A DNA stretch of 64,000 nucleotides. Source: Sphingopyxis sp. GW247-27LB (GTDB taxonomy: Bacteria; Pseudomonadota; Alphaproteobacteria; Sphingomonadales; Sphingomonadaceae). The notes beneath the pieces are model-generated. The model was given only the letters and a program-made list of their open reading frames with translations. It was not told the origin of the DNA and made no database searches. Positions 54,852 to 63,514 of the stretch are shown here, piece after piece (position 1 is the stretch's first letter; every line of letters begins with the position of its first letter). The position numbers were made by a program, and so were the translations under genes. The stretch covers positions 1-64,000 of the forward strand of contig NZ_NIWD01000009.1 in the NCBI RefSeq assembly GCF_002277025.1, in the 5' to 3' direction.

Positions 54852-55349
54852 ATGCGCAAGACCCTCATCCTTCTCGCTGCGAGCACCGCAGCCTTCACCG
54901 CTCCCGCCTTCGCTCAGGTCGATACCGGCGTCGCAGGCCAGGTCGGCGGAACGGTCGGCGGCAGCGTCGATCCAGGCCGGATGGCCGGCGACGTCGTGCA
55001 GGACGCGACCCAGCCCGTCGGCGACGCGGTCGACCAGGTCGACCAGACCGCGAAAGACGCGACCGACACCGCCGACCTCAAGCTCGCGACGCGTGAAGAG
55101 GTGCGCGCGGGCGCCAATGTGAGCGATTCCAAGGGCAACAGCATCGGCACGGTGCAGAGCATCGATGGCGACAACGCCGTCGTCGTCAGCGACGGCAAGC
55201 TCTACAACATCCCGCTCTCGGCGCTCTACAGCCACGCCGAAGGCGCAGCGCACGGCCTGGTGACCAAGCTGCCAAAATCCGAATTCGAGGCGCGTGGCGC
55301 GGCGGGCGCCGATGCCGGCGCCGAGGCCAGCGACCCTGGCGGCCGCTGA
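54852..55349 (+). CDS. exported PRC-barrel-like protein
   Basis: A 165-residue protein. MRKTLILLAASTAAFTAPAF ending AFA-Q is a signal peptide. A low-complexity Val/Gly/Asp region follows (TGVAGQVGGTVGGSV, VDQVDQTAKDATDTAD), then NVSDSKGNSIGTVQSIDGDNAV resembles a PRC-barrel motif. Periplasmic or envelope location by prediction. Function unknown; similar proteins are frequent in sphingomonads. Confidence 0.7.
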   Translation: MRKTLILLAASTAAFTAPAFAQVDTGVAGQVGGTVGGSVDPGRMAGDVVQDATQPVGDAVDQVDQTAKDATDTADLKLATREEVRAGANVSDSKGNSIGTVQSIDGDNAVVVSDGKLYNIPLSALYSHAEGAAHGLVTKLPKSEFEARGAAGADAGAEASDPGGR

Positions 55350-55395
55350 TCGAACGAGCCCCCCGCGCGGCCATCCCCCCCCCCCGGCCGCGCAT

Positions 55396-55433
55396 GAAGG
55401 CGCCGGAGCTTAGGCTCCGGCGCCTTCACTTTG
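55396..55433 (+). terminator. strong hairpin terminator between convergent genes
   Basis: A perfect 14-bp stem GAAGGCGCCGGAGC (55396-55409)/GCTCCGGCGCCTTC (55414-55427), loop TTAG, then ACTTTG. It overlaps the end of the opposing sulfatase-like gene. A run of 11 C lies just upstream at 55375-55385. Confidence 0.75.
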
Positions 55434-57024
55434 TGCCGGGAAAGTTCGAACCCGCGTGCACATCGACCTCGCCGCCCGCCGCGATCGGGATGACCGCGCG
55501 GCCAAACCAGACATAGCGCGCGGTCGGCCGCGTCAGATCATTGTCGTAACGCGCCGCGACCGCCGCAGAGTCATAGCCCATCCAGCCGAGCGTCGCGGGC
55601 AGGATCTGGCTCGCCGAATGGCCGTCGCGCGGCGCTTCGGCATAATGATCGGCGAACCGCGCGGGCAGGAAAGCGAGCAGGGGCACGCGGAATTCGTCGG
55701 CCACGGGTTCGCGGCTGCAATGCGGCAGCGCGCCCGGCCTCAGATTCTGGCCGTGGTCGGAGGTATAGACGATTGCCACATCGTCGCGGTCGACCCCGGC
55801 GAGCAGCCGGGCGAAGAAGCGCCGCTTCGACCAGGCGAGCGCCGTCGCATATTGCCGCGCGACCGGCGCGTCGGCGGGGATGGTGCCGAGCGGATAATGG
55901 TCGCGATACTGGAAATGCACCCCGCGCAGCACGGCATAGCTGAACGTCCGTCCGCGGCTCTTGAGCTCGGCGTTGAGCCGGTCGGCGATCTTCAGGTCGG
56001 TGTCGATCCCGCCCTTCATCGACAGCACCCGTTCGATCAGCGCACGCTCGGGCGGCAGCAGCAGATTCTGCGGCGCCCCGCTCGTCTGCCCGTCGATCAG
56101 CAAGGTGCGATAGCCCGCGGCGCGGGCATAGCCCCAGATCGACGGCGTCCGCCGAAGATCGATCCCCGGCCCCGCGCGGCGAACATCGACCCCCGATCGC
56201 AGCGCGACATGCGCCGGCGCGCTGCAATTGGCCATCGCCGCCGTCACCCCGAAATCGATATGCGGGGTGCGGGTCAGCAGCGGACCGATGATGCGCTCGA
56301 ACGGCGCCCGCGCGACGCTCTCGTCGATCACCCAGACGATATGGCGCGGCGCCAGCGCCGCGCCCTCCGGCGTCGGCCGCAGCGCGGGGGCGGCGCGCGG
56401 CGGCGGCGCTTCGGCGGTGGCGACGTCCCAAGCGAGACCATAGAGGTTGCGCTCGGCGCTCTCGGGCCAGACGTCGGCGAGGCGATAGGCGAGGCTCGGG
56501 ACGATCAGCAGGATCAGCAGCGCCGGCAGCGCGCGGGGCCACGCCGGCAACCGCCCGCTCCGCCGCGCCAGCACGCGCGAACCCGCGAGCAGCGCCAGCG
56601 CCGCGACGGTCTGCGCGACCGCGAGCAGCAGCGGCGCGGTGAACTCGCCCGCCGCATTGCCCGCCTGCCGCGCCTCGGCGAGCATCCAGTCGAGCGTCGC
56701 CGCGTCGAGCGGCGCGCCGATGACCTGCCCATAGCCGATGTTGACGAGGATCGACGCACCCGCGAGCGCCAGGATCGCCGCAAACCAGCGGCGCGGCAGC
56801 AGCCAGCTCGCGGCGAGCAGCAGCGCGGCCTGCATCGAGAGGAAAAGGAAGGCGGTGGCAGCGCTCGCCGCGTCGCCCGCGGCCAGGCGATAGAGCACCG
56901 AATGCGTCAGCTGAAAGCGATTGGCGAGCGCGAAGCCCGCCGCGAACAGCAGCGCCGCTACCGCGATCCATCCCCAGCCGCCGCGTCGCGCGCGGCGGGT
57001 CTCTTTCGTCCCCGCACCCGTCAT
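55426..57024 (-). CDS. membrane sulfatase-like hydrolase / phosphoethanolamine transferase-like protein
   Basis: About 532 residues from MTGAGTKETRRARRG. The N-terminal 200 residues hold five hydrophobic segments. The periplasmic alkaline-phosphatase-fold domain starts at HIVWVIDESVARAPFE and continues with MANCSAPAHVALRSG (likely nucleophile region) and IVYTSDHGQNLRPG (metal ligands). This layout matches EptA/LTA-synthase-like sulfatases that move phosphoalcohol groups onto envelope lipids or glycans. The substrate is not visible from sequence. Confidence 0.78.
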   Translation of the reverse strand: MTGAGTKETRRARRGGWGWIAVAALLFAAGFALANRFQLTHSVLYRLAAGDAASAATAFLFLSMQAALLLAASWLLPRRWFAAILALAGASILVNIGYGQVIGAPLDAATLDWMLAEARQAGNAAGEFTAPLLLAVAQTVAALALLAGSRVLARRSGRLPAWPRALPALLILLIVPSLAYRLADVWPESAERNLYGLAWDVATAEAPPPRAAPALRPTPEGAALAPRHIVWVIDESVARAPFERIIGPLLTRTPHIDFGVTAAMANCSAPAHVALRSGVDVRRAGPGIDLRRTPSIWGYARAAGYRTLLIDGQTSGAPQNLLLPPERALIERVLSMKGGIDTDLKIADRLNAELKSRGRTFSYAVLRGVHFQYRDHYPLGTIPADAPVARQYATALAWSKRRFFARLLAGVDRDDVAIVYTSDHGQNLRPGALPHCSREPVADEFRVPLLAFLPARFADHYAEAPRDGHSASQILPATLGWMGYDSAAVAARYDNDLTRPTARYVWFGRAVIPIAAGGEVDVHAGSNFPGTK

Positions 57025-57107
57025 CGAACGGCAACATAACGGCAAAGCGTTGAAAAATCACGAAGCGATCGGCGCCCGACCACCGACGGAGCCAGCGCCA
57101 AAGGAAA

Positions 57108-57137
57108 TGGCCCGCCCCGGGGCGTCGGGGCGGGCCA
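57108..57137 (-). terminator. hairpin terminator downstream of the DUF2171 gene
   Basis: A perfect 11-bp stem TGGCCCGCCCC (57108-57118)/GGGGCGGGCCA (57127-57137). On the minus strand it is followed by TTTCCTTTGG. Confidence 0.6.
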
Positions 57138-57195
57138 GTTTCAGTGCCGGGGCGCCGGATTGCGCGCCCGGCCTTCTGATTATCCGGTCAGACCG

Positions 57196-57453
57196 TCAGT
57201 CGGCTTCCTCGAACAGATCGACGGCATTCGCCGCGGTCGCCGACAGGCGTACCGTATCGCCATCGACCGAGGCAACGAGCCCAGCCGGGAGGTAATGATG
57301 CTTCGCGCCCTCGCCATCCTCGGCTTGCGGGCTGTCGCTCTTCGTCAGCTTGATGCGTTCGCCGTCGAGATGGTCGACGGTGCCGACATGGACGCCGTCG
57401 GCGCCCACCACCTTCATATGTTCCTTGATCGCGCTATGGTCATGCTCGGCCAT
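57196..57453 (-). CDS. DUF2171 family protein
   Basis: An 85-residue protein: MAEHDHSAIKEHMKVVGADG, then HVGTVDHLDGERIKLTKSDS and HHYLPAGLVASVDGDTVRLS. This is the DUF2171 pattern, distantly PRC-barrel-like, common as stress-linked small proteins. The start is the ATG after AGGAGACA; the upstream extension to 57570 has no support. Confidence 0.8.
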   Translation of the reverse strand: MAEHDHSAIKEHMKVVGADGVHVGTVDHLDGERIKLTKSDSPQAEDGEGAKHHYLPAGLVASVDGDTVRLSATAANAVDLFEEAD

Positions 57454-57599
57454 GGTCTGTCTCCTTGCCGCTCGCGGGCCCTGCCGCGCGAGCCTGTTCG
57501 CCCTACGCGCCAGATCCGATTCGGCTCCAGCGCCTCCGACGAGCCGGGCGAAATTTTCGCCGGCTTTCATCCCCGCCGGCGCTGCGCTAGCATGACGCG

Positions 57600-58265
57600 A
57601 TGCCTATTCTTCGTTTTGCCGCCCTCGCCCTCGCCGCGGCGCCGCTTCCCGCCGCCGCCTGCTCGCCGGTCGCCGGCTATCGCCCGCCGACCAACCTCGA
57701 GTTGACGGCGGCGGCCGACCTGATCCTGCTCGCAGCGGTCGAGGACGGCGCGACGCAGCCGGGAAACGAGGATAGGATGACATTGCGCGTCCGCCCGCTC
57801 GCCGCGATCAAGGGCACGATGCCGACAGGGCCGGTCGCCCTGCCGCAGGCGATGATCGCGACCCGCGCGATGCCCGGACTCAGCAATCCTTATGAACTCG
57901 CCGAACCGCATCCGCAGAGCCTCGCGGGCGCGTGCAACCGTTATGCTTTCCCGCGCGGTTCGCACGTCCTTTTCTTTCTGAAGCAGCGGGACGGCCAATG
58001 GGTCCCGGCGGGCGGGCCGTTCAGCCGCTGGGCCGAGGATGTGTTGACCGATGACGCGCCCTGGCTCCAGGCGGCGCGCGTCTATGCCGAGGTTGCGGCG
58101 CTGCCCGCCGCCGAGCAGGCCCCGGCGCTCACGCGGTTCCGCGATGCCTATCGTGCCCGCGCCGCCGACCCCCTGGCGCAGATCGTCGCCGACGACGTCG
58201 ACCGCCAGATCGCCGGGCCGAAGAAACCTCTGCGCGAAGCAGTGCCAGCGCCAGAGGGCGATTGA
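57600..58265 (+). CDS. exported hypothetical protein
   Basis: A 221-residue protein with signal peptide (MPILRFAALALAAAPLPAAA, then C). The mature part has two further cysteine-containing patches (AGACNRYAFPRG) and ends in a helical tail. No named family recognised; the N-terminal layout CSPVAGYRPPTNLEL followed by a beta region with LRVRPLAAIKG is seen in other sphingomonad exported proteins. Function unknown. Confidence 0.65.
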   Translation: MPILRFAALALAAAPLPAAACSPVAGYRPPTNLELTAAADLILLAAVEDGATQPGNEDRMTLRVRPLAAIKGTMPTGPVALPQAMIATRAMPGLSNPYELAEPHPQSLAGACNRYAFPRGSHVLFFLKQRDGQWVPAGGPFSRWAEDVLTDDAPWLQAARVYAEVAALPAAEQAPALTRFRDAYRARAADPLAQIVADDVDRQIAGPKKPLREAVPAPEGD

Positions 58266-58296
58266 CCGGCGTTTCGCAAGCCGTCGGATCGACGCG

Positions 58297-58875
58297 CTAG
58301 CACCATGGTCGCCGATACCCCGCCCACTCTCGCGCCAGCCCTTCGCCGACCAGCGCCGTGCCCACGCTCACACCGCCGCGCGTCACGACACGCAGCTTTC
58401 GGCCATAGCTATCGGCCTCGCGGTCGATGCGTTCGAGGCGGAACGCGCCTTCGTTCAGCCATTCCCGCAAGCGCTCGGTCGCCGCCTCGCCCAGCCGCGC
58501 TTCTTCGGCGCAGCGCGGCGGGTGGGTTTCGGGGGTGTCGATGTCGGCGATGCGATATTTCTCGCCCGCGAACCAGAAGGTGTCGCCATCGACCACGCAA
58601 TTGCGCCCACCGCCGCTGTGGCAGAAGCCAAAGCGCGCATGGAGGTCGTCCCCGGACTCCGGGGCCGCAGCCCCGCGGCTCAGCGCATACTCGACGCTGG
58701 CGATCGCCGGTTCCGCGGAGTTTAGCCGAAGCGCAGCGAGGGTGCCGACGAAGCCGCCCAGCGCCACAAGCACCAGCCCGATGCCGAAGCTCGGCCACCG
58801 CCGGCGGCGGAAGCGCGCGGCGTCGCGATGGGCTTTGCGGGGGTGCCGACTGGGCCGGAAGGAAGGGTGCGGCAT
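58297..58875 (-). CDS. membrane-anchored thermonuclease-family protein (SNase-like)
   Basis: About 192 residues from MPHPSFRPSRHPRKAHRD. One membrane segment (FGIGLVLVALGGFVGTLAAL) near 30-50 is followed by an SNase-like OB-fold: VVDGDTFWFAGEKYRIADID then TPE, GEAATERLREWL and DSYGRKLRVVTRGG. The Asp and Arg residues of the nuclease site are largely kept. Likely a periplasm-facing nuclease; the role is unknown. The frame is open far upstream but is antisense noise there. Confidence 0.82.
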   Translation of the reverse strand: MPHPSFRPSRHPRKAHRDAARFRRRRWPSFGIGLVLVALGGFVGTLAALRLNSAEPAIASVEYALSRGAAAPESGDDLHARFGFCHSGGGRNCVVDGDTFWFAGEKYRIADIDTPETHPPRCAEEARLGEAATERLREWLNEGAFRLERIDREADSYGRKLRVVTRGGVSVGTALVGEGLAREWAGYRRPWC

Positions 58876-58981
58876 GGCGGCGGTTTGCCATGCCGGGCTT
58901 ACCGAAGTACCAACGGCTCCGTCCGCTATGAAAGCGAAGGCGGGCGAAACGCGTCCAGCGCGGCGCCGTTTCCGACCGGGC

Positions 58982-59311
58982 TCACGGCGCCCCGCGCGGC
59001 TCGTCGTCGTCGATCCCGCCAGGGCCGAGTTCGCCCTCCTCGTCATCGTCGCTCCGTTCGCCGCGATAGGCGTCCATGTCGATGCGGCCCGACCGCTCCA
59101 TCTGGCGCATATGATCGACCAGGTCCTGCGTATCGTCGCGTTCGTCGCGGGAGGGCGGCTTGGCGCTGTCCTCCAGCCGGCGGCCGCGTCGCGCATCCTC
59201 GGCAACGCTTTGCGCCTGTGCATCGTCGTCGCGCTGTTCGCGATTGACCGCCTCAGGCGCGCCGGGATCGCGGGCATCGTCGACGGGAGGTTTCGAGGAC
59301 TTGTCGCTCAT
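58982..59311 (-). CDS. small highly charged hypothetical protein
   Basis: A 109-residue disordered-looking protein rich in Asp, Glu and Arg: MSDKSSKPPVDDARDPGAPE to the acidic end SDDDEEGELGPGGIDDDEP. The only ordered-looking part is DTQDLVDHMRQMERSGRIDM. It lies downstream of the DsbA-like gene in the same direction. The start is the ATG before MSDKS. Function unknown. Confidence 0.55.
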   Translation of the reverse strand: MSDKSSKPPVDDARDPGAPEAVNREQRDDDAQAQSVAEDARRGRRLEDSAKPPSRDERDDTQDLVDHMRQMERSGRIDMDAYRGERSDDDEEGELGPGGIDDDEPRGAP

Positions 59312-59367
59312 GACCGGCTCCTTCACGCTGAATGCCGGTTCAACGCGCGGCGCGGCGCCGCCGTTCC

Positions 59368-60060
59368 TCAGGCCGCGTCGGCCAGCACCTTGCGCTCGAT
59401 CACGCGGATGAACGCCTCGGGATCCTGCGCGCCGGGGATCAGCATCCGCCCGTCCAGGATGAAGGCGGGGACGCCGGTGATATTCTGCTCGGCCCAATAG
59501 GCTTCTTCGGTACGCACCATCTCGGCATAATCGTCCGAGGCCAGGATCGCCGCGGCGCGATCGGCAGGGAGCCCGACCGACGCGGCAACGTCGGTGAGGA
59601 CGTCCTGGTCGCTTACATCGCGATTGTCGGTGAAATGGGCGCGAAACAGCGCGAGCTTCAGCGCGGTCTGAACGCCGGTCGGCTCGGTCTGGTCGGGCGC
59701 CTCGAGCGCCCCCGCCCAGGTCAGCAACCGGTGCGCGTCGAAACTGTTGCGCATCCGGAAACCCGGCCCGCGGTTGAAGGTGAAGCCCAGATCGGCGGCG
59801 ATCCCCGCCATCCGGTCGCGGTTCGCGCGGCTCTGCTCGGGCGTGATGCCATATTTGCGGATCACATGCTCCGCCGCATCCTCGCCTTCGCGCGGCATGC
59901 CGGGGTTGAGCTCGAACGGATGCCATTGGACGCGAAAGTCGAGCCGGCCCGCGAAATGCGCCATCACCGTCTCGAACTTCAGCCAGCCGATGATGCACCA
60001 CGGGCACATCACGTCGGAAACGATGTCGACGGACAGACGCGGAACGGGCGCTGCGGTCAC
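59368..60060 (-). CDS. DsbA-family oxidoreductase (FrnE/HCCA isomerase-like)
   Basis: A 230-residue thioredoxin-fold protein. SVDIVSDVMCPWCIIGWLKF carries the CPWC active site, and NITGVPAFILDGRMLIPGAQ the cis-Pro loop. No signal peptide, so it is cytoplasmic, as in the FrnE subgroup that handles disulfides under oxidative stress. Substrate unknown. Confidence 0.88.
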   Translation of the reverse strand: MTAAPVPRLSVDIVSDVMCPWCIIGWLKFETVMAHFAGRLDFRVQWHPFELNPGMPREGEDAAEHVIRKYGITPEQSRANRDRMAGIAADLGFTFNRGPGFRMRNSFDAHRLLTWAGALEAPDQTEPTGVQTALKLALFRAHFTDNRDVSDQDVLTDVAASVGLPADRAAAILASDDYAEMVRTEEAYWAEQNITGVPAFILDGRMLIPGAQDPEAFIRVIERKVLADAA

Positions 60061-60096
60061 GGCAATCCTCCTTCGCGGCAGCGCCCCGCCCCATCA

Positions 60097-60231
60097 TCAG
60101 GGCGAGCGGCGATCCTTGCCGGTGCGCCGCTCGCCCTTGCGGCGCTCGGGGCCCTTGTAATCCGGATCGTCGGCGACGCGCCGATCGCCCGACCGCCGGT
60201 CGGGCCTGTTTCGTTTATCCTCGTCGGCCAT
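60097..60231 (-). CDS. very small basic hypothetical protein
   Basis: A 44-residue protein, MADEDKRNRPDRRSGDRRVA with PERRKGERRTGKDRRSP at its end. The repeated R-R-x-G-x-R-R pattern is seen in small PilZ-neighbour or stress proteins, but I recognise no family. AAGGAAA lies before the ATG; the upstream frame runs into a dispersed repeat and is discarded. Confidence 0.5.
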   Translation of the reverse strand: MADEDKRNRPDRRSGDRRVADDPDYKGPERRKGERRTGKDRRSP

Positions 60232-60339
60232 CCTTGTTTCCTTTCCACCACAAAGGAACCGGAAGCGACCCGGCCGGCAGTTACTCACATAATTGTCAAA
60301 AAGACAAGCAAGCGGGAGTTGGCGGTTATGCGGGGTGTG

Positions 60340-60495
60340 TGCTTTGGGGTGGATTTGAGCCATTCCCCTCCCTTTCAGGGAGGGGTTAGGGGTGGGTGCG
60401 CGAGCGGAGCGAGCCTGCAAAAGAACGCCGCCTTCGGCGGCTACCCACCCCCAGCCCCTCCCTAGAAGGGAGGGGAGAAGATATGGCCGAAACCG
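60340..60495. repeat. dispersed repeat family 3, copy 2 (inverted)
   Basis: An inverted copy of the element at 30345-30500: ATTTGAGCCATTCCCCTCCC at one end, GCCGCCTTCGGCGGC and GCGCGAGCGGAGCGAGC inside, GGGAGGGGAGAAGATATGGCC at the other. Confidence 0.8.
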
Positions 60496-60529
60496 GCCGG
60501 AAGCCGCAATTCATTCCCTCGTGGGCCGA

Positions 60530-60952
60530 TCAGTGCACCGTGTCGACCGGCGCCTCGGCCGCCGCCGCGGCCGGCCGCGACAGGATCCACCAGCTTGCAA
60601 CCATCAATCCGGTCGACAGCGCCTCGATGATCATCGCCTGGATGATGCCGGCGTTGACGACATCGCCGCTGCCCGCCCCGATCAACCGGCCGATCAGCGC
60701 GGTGCCGTAAAGCGCGGCGGGAACCAGCAGCGCGCGCGACCAACCGGGCAGCAGCGCGCCCACCGCCGCACCACCCGCGGCGACCAGGAAAAAGGCCGAC
60801 AGGTCGGCGCGCACCGTGTTCGCGGCCGGACCCTCGGCGATGATGCCGAACAATTCGGTGAAGCTCGCCGGGTCGAATATCCCGCGCAAGCCGACGATGG
60901 CAAAAAACAGCGCCCACAGCAGGACGGCACCGCGCAACACCCAGTTGATCAT
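60530..60952 (-). CDS. small four-helix membrane protein
   Basis: About 140 residues from MINWVLRGAVLLWALFFAIV. Four hydrophobic segments span most of the chain; DPASFTELFGIIAEGPAANTVRADL is the first long loop. No motif beyond membrane topology; it resembles DUF4345-like small membrane proteins, weakly. The GGGGAGAGA site before the ATG fixes the start. Confidence 0.6.
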   Translation of the reverse strand: MINWVLRGAVLLWALFFAIVGLRGIFDPASFTELFGIIAEGPAANTVRADLSAFFLVAAGGAAVGALLPGWSRALLVPAALYGTALIGRLIGAGSGDVVNAGIIQAMIIEALSTGLMVASWWILSRPAAAAAEAPVDTVH

Positions 60953-61007
60953 ATCGTCTCTCCCCTTGTTGCCGCACAGGCTGCGGCATCGGCGGGAAAA
61001 GTTCAAT

Positions 61008-62156
61008 CTATTCCGCGAGGTCCGCGGCCAGCGTTTCCTCGATCCAGCCGCCGCCGAGCACGCGGCTTGCGTCCGCCGCGTCGTAAAGCACCGCCGCCTG
61101 TCCCGGCGCGACGCCATATTCGGGCGCGGCGAAGCGCAGCCGGTCGCCTTCGACCCGCGCCGGCACCGGCTTCGCCATGCTGCGCACCTTGGCGAGCACG
61201 TCGCGGCCTTCGATATCGGCGAGCCAGTTCGCTTCGCCGAGCCGTGCTCCCGACACGGCGAGCGCGCGCCGCGGCCCGACGACGACGCGCTTCGCCTCGG
61301 CATCGAGCCGCACGACGTAGAGCGGCTCGGCTTGTCCGCCGATCTCGATCCCGCGCCGCTGGCCGACCGTATAGTGGATCAGACCCCGATGCGCGCCGAG
61401 CACCGTGCCGTCGACATGGACGATCTCGCCCCGGTCATCGGCCTCGGGACGCAACTTGCGGACGAGGCTGGCATAATCGCCGTCGGGAACGAAGCAGATG
61501 TCCTGGCTGTCGGGCTTGCCAGCGACACCGAGGCCGAGCTCGCGCGCGATCTCGCGCACCACGCTCTTCTCCAGCCCGCCCAGGGGAAAGCGCAGGAAGT
61601 CCAACTGTTCCTGCGTCGTCGCGAACAGGAAATAGCTCTGGTCGCGCGCCGGATCGACCGCGCGGTGCAACTCGGCACCCGCCGGTCCCATCACGCGGCG
61701 GACATAATGGCCGGTCGCGAGGCAGTCGGCACCGAGGTCCTTTGCCAGCGCGAACAGATCGGTGAACTTGACCCCCATATTGCAGCGCACGCAGGGAATC
61801 GGGGTCCGCCCGCTGAGATATTCGTCGGCGAACTGGTCGATAACCGTGTCGCGAAAGCGACTTTCATGGTCGTGGACATGGTGCGCGAAACCCAGCCGGT
61901 CGGCGACCGCGCGCGCGTCGCGGATGTCCTGCCCGGCGCAGCACGCCCCGACACGCTTCGCCTTGGCGCCATGATCATAGAGCTGCAGCGTCACCCCGAT
62001 CACCTCGGCGCCCGAACGCGCCGCGAGCGCGGCGACGACGCTCGAATCGACTCCGCCCGACATGGCGACGACGATTCGCCGGTCCTTCAGCGGTTCGGCG
62101 AGCTGGAAATCGCCGAGTCGGTCAGGGGAAAGCACATGGGCCATGATCGCGGCCAT
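61008..62156 (-). CDS. mnmA: tRNA 2-thiouridine(34) synthase
   Basis: A 382-residue enzyme. [18 protein letters not shown] is the PP-loop; [14 protein letters not shown] and the [11 protein letters not shown] region hold the catalytic cysteines; TGHYVRRV is conserved. It thiolates the wobble U of Lys, Glu and Gln tRNAs. An ATG five codons in (62144) is an alternative start. Confidence 0.95.
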   Translation of the reverse strand: MAAIMAHVLSPDRLGDFQLAEPLKDRRIVVAMSGGVDSSVVAALAARSGAEVIGVTLQLYDHGAKAKRVGACCAGQDIRDARAVADRLGFAHHVHDHESRFRDTVIDQFADEYLSGRTPIPCVRCNMGVKFTDLFALAKDLGADCLATGHYVRRVMGPAGAELHRAVDPARDQSYFLFATTQEQLDFLRFPLGGLEKSVVREIARELGLGVAGKPDSQDICFVPDGDYASLVRKLRPEADDRGEIVHVDGTVLGAHRGLIHYTVGQRRGIEIGGQAEPLYVVRLDAEAKRVVVGPRRALAVSGARLGEANWLADIEGRDVLAKVRSMAKPVPARVEGDRLRFAAPEYGVAPGQAAVLYDAADASRVLGGGWIEETLAADLAE

Positions 62157-62668
62157 CTAGGGATGGTCCGCCCGAAATGCCAGCTTTTCCGCGCGCCGCG
62201 TCAAAATATTGACGGGGGTTAAGCTTCGCTAACAAGCTCTGAAATGGACATTTACTCCGCTTTAGCGGGTCTCGGTTAGACGGGCAGCATGAACCTCGCC
62301 CCGTCCGATCTTCCGCGCCCTGCCGGTGCCGCCAGTCTGTCGAAGCCCGGCTTCGACATCATTCTGGCCGTTTCCGCCGCGCGGCAGGCCGCCTTGCCGA
62401 CCGTGCGCCTGCTCCGCGCCCGGTCGCATCGCGAATCGCACCGGACGGCGGTGAACGCTCTGCGCGCAATGCTGGGCGGAAATGCGGGTGGGGCCCGTTC
62501 CGTCGACCTGCGACCGGCGCGTTTCTTCGATCTGTCCGATCGGAAAAACGCCCTGTCCGAAACCATGAACGGCCCGTTTACCAGAGGGTTTCAGCCGATG
62601 TTGAACCTAGCCCATATAGGTAAGCGGCTGTCGGTCGAACCGATCCCCCCCGCTCAAGACATTATGGA
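62157..62668. promoter_or_regulatory. 512-base region upstream of sciP and mnmA, with weak CtrA-like site
   Basis: No convincing gene. A perfect small palindrome CGTCAA-AATA-TTGACG lies at 62199-62214, and TTAA-GCTTCGC-TAAC at 62219-62233 partly matches the CtrA motif TTAA-N7-TTAA. A 127-codon plus-strand frame (62289-62672) has some GC-type codon bias in its first two thirds but resembles nothing I know and runs through the sciP leader. I treat this region as regulatory. Confidence 0.35.
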
Positions 62669-62974
62669 ATGACTATGATCGAGAATCAGAAAATCCGCCC
62701 GGCCCAGGTCATCGGCCCCCTCGGGGAACCGCTGACGCTGGACTCGCTGCCGCCGCCGAACACCACGCGCTGGGTCGTGCGGCGCAAGGCCGAAGTGGTG
62801 GCGGCGGTCAACGGCGGCCTGCTGACCGTCGACGAGGCGTGCGAACGCTATGGGCTGACGCTCGAGGAATTCGCCGGCTGGCAGCGGTCGATCGACCGCA
62901 GCGGCATGCCGGGGCTGCGTGTCACGCGCATCCAGCACTACCGCGACCTTTACGAGCGCCAGCAGCGCTTCTGA
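62669..62974 (+). CDS. sciP: CtrA inhibitor SciP (DUF1153)
   Basis: About 101 residues, or 99 from the second ATG (MIENQKIRPAQVIGPLGEPL). The DUF1153/SciP helix-turn-helix is complete: LPPPNTTRWVVRRKAEVVAA, GLLTVDEACERYGLTLEEFAGWQ, GMPGLRVTRIQHYRD. In alphaproteobacteria SciP binds CtrA and blocks its activation of cell-cycle promoters in G1. A strong terminator follows. Confidence 0.92.
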   Translation: MTMIENQKIRPAQVIGPLGEPLTLDSLPPPNTTRWVVRRKAEVVAAVNGGLLTVDEACERYGLTLEEFAGWQRSIDRSGMPGLRVTRIQHYRDLYERQQRF

Positions 62975-62999
62975 CCGAGGCCGTCGGACACGAACGGAA

Positions 63000-63026
63000 G
63001 AGGGCGCCGCGGGCGCCCTCTTTTTT
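63000..63026 (+). terminator. rho-independent terminator of sciP
   Basis: Stem GAGGGCGCC (63000-63008)/GGCGCCCTC (63012-63020) with a three-base loop, followed by TTTTTT. Confidence 0.88.
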
Positions 63027-63154
63027 GCTCGCGGCACGAGTTCTCCGTCCGAACCCTCAGAAAAACCCCTTATGTTTCCGCTATTTGGAAATTTCCTTGC
63101 AACCCCTGCGTTCACCCGGCGTTAAGCCACGGAGTCAATCAGGAGATCACTCAC

Positions 63155-63451
63155 ATGCGCAAGTTTGCAATCACCCTCACCGCCGCGTCGGCGCTCGCGC
63201 TCGGCGCGTGCCAGAGCCCGCAGGCCGACAAGGTCGAGGATCAGGCCGAAGCCCAAGCCGACGCGATCGACGACCAGGCCGACGCCATGCCTGAAGGCCC
63301 GGCGCAGGATGCCATGGAAAACAAGGCCGACGCCGTTGAAGCCCAGGGCGAGGAAAAGGCCAACGCGATCGACGACAAGGGCGAAATCGCTCCGTCCGAA
63401 ACCGGCGCTGCGGCTCCCCAGACCCCGCCCGCCGGCGAGGTCAAGAAATAA
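63155..63451 (+). CDS. small Asp/Ala-rich lipoprotein
   Basis: A 98-residue protein. MRKFAITLTAASALALGAC is a lipoprotein signal with LGAC lipobox. The mature chain is a low-complexity helical repeat with a recurring A-D-A-I-D/E-D pattern (QADAIDDQADAM, NKADAVEAQGEEKANAIDDK). Such proteins are abundant envelope components in sphingomonads. No enzymatic motif. A terminator hairpin follows. Confidence 0.78.
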   Translation: MRKFAITLTAASALALGACQSPQADKVEDQAEAQADAIDDQADAMPEGPAQDAMENKADAVEAQGEEKANAIDDKGEIAPSETGAAAPQTPPAGEVKK

Positions 63452-63480
63452 GCCTGCCTGCCTTCGCGAAGGCGGCAAGG

Positions 63481-63514
63481 AAGGGCGCCCGGCATCGCCG
63501 CGGCGCCCTTTTCT
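63481..63514. terminator. bidirectional hairpin terminator
   Basis: AAGGGCGCC (63481-63489)/GGCGCCCTT (63502-63510), followed by TTTTCT on the plus strand, between the lipoprotein gene and the convergent acetyltransferase. Confidence 0.65.

Noticed and set aside
62199..62214. FNR/FixK-type site at the CGTCAA-TTGACG palindrome
   Set aside because: The half sites point the wrong way relative to TTGAT-N4-ATCAA.
62289..62672. 127-codon plus-strand frame upstream of sciP
   Set aside because: No recognisable similarity, runs through the sciP leader and promoter, and a minus-strand frame over the same bases is equally open.
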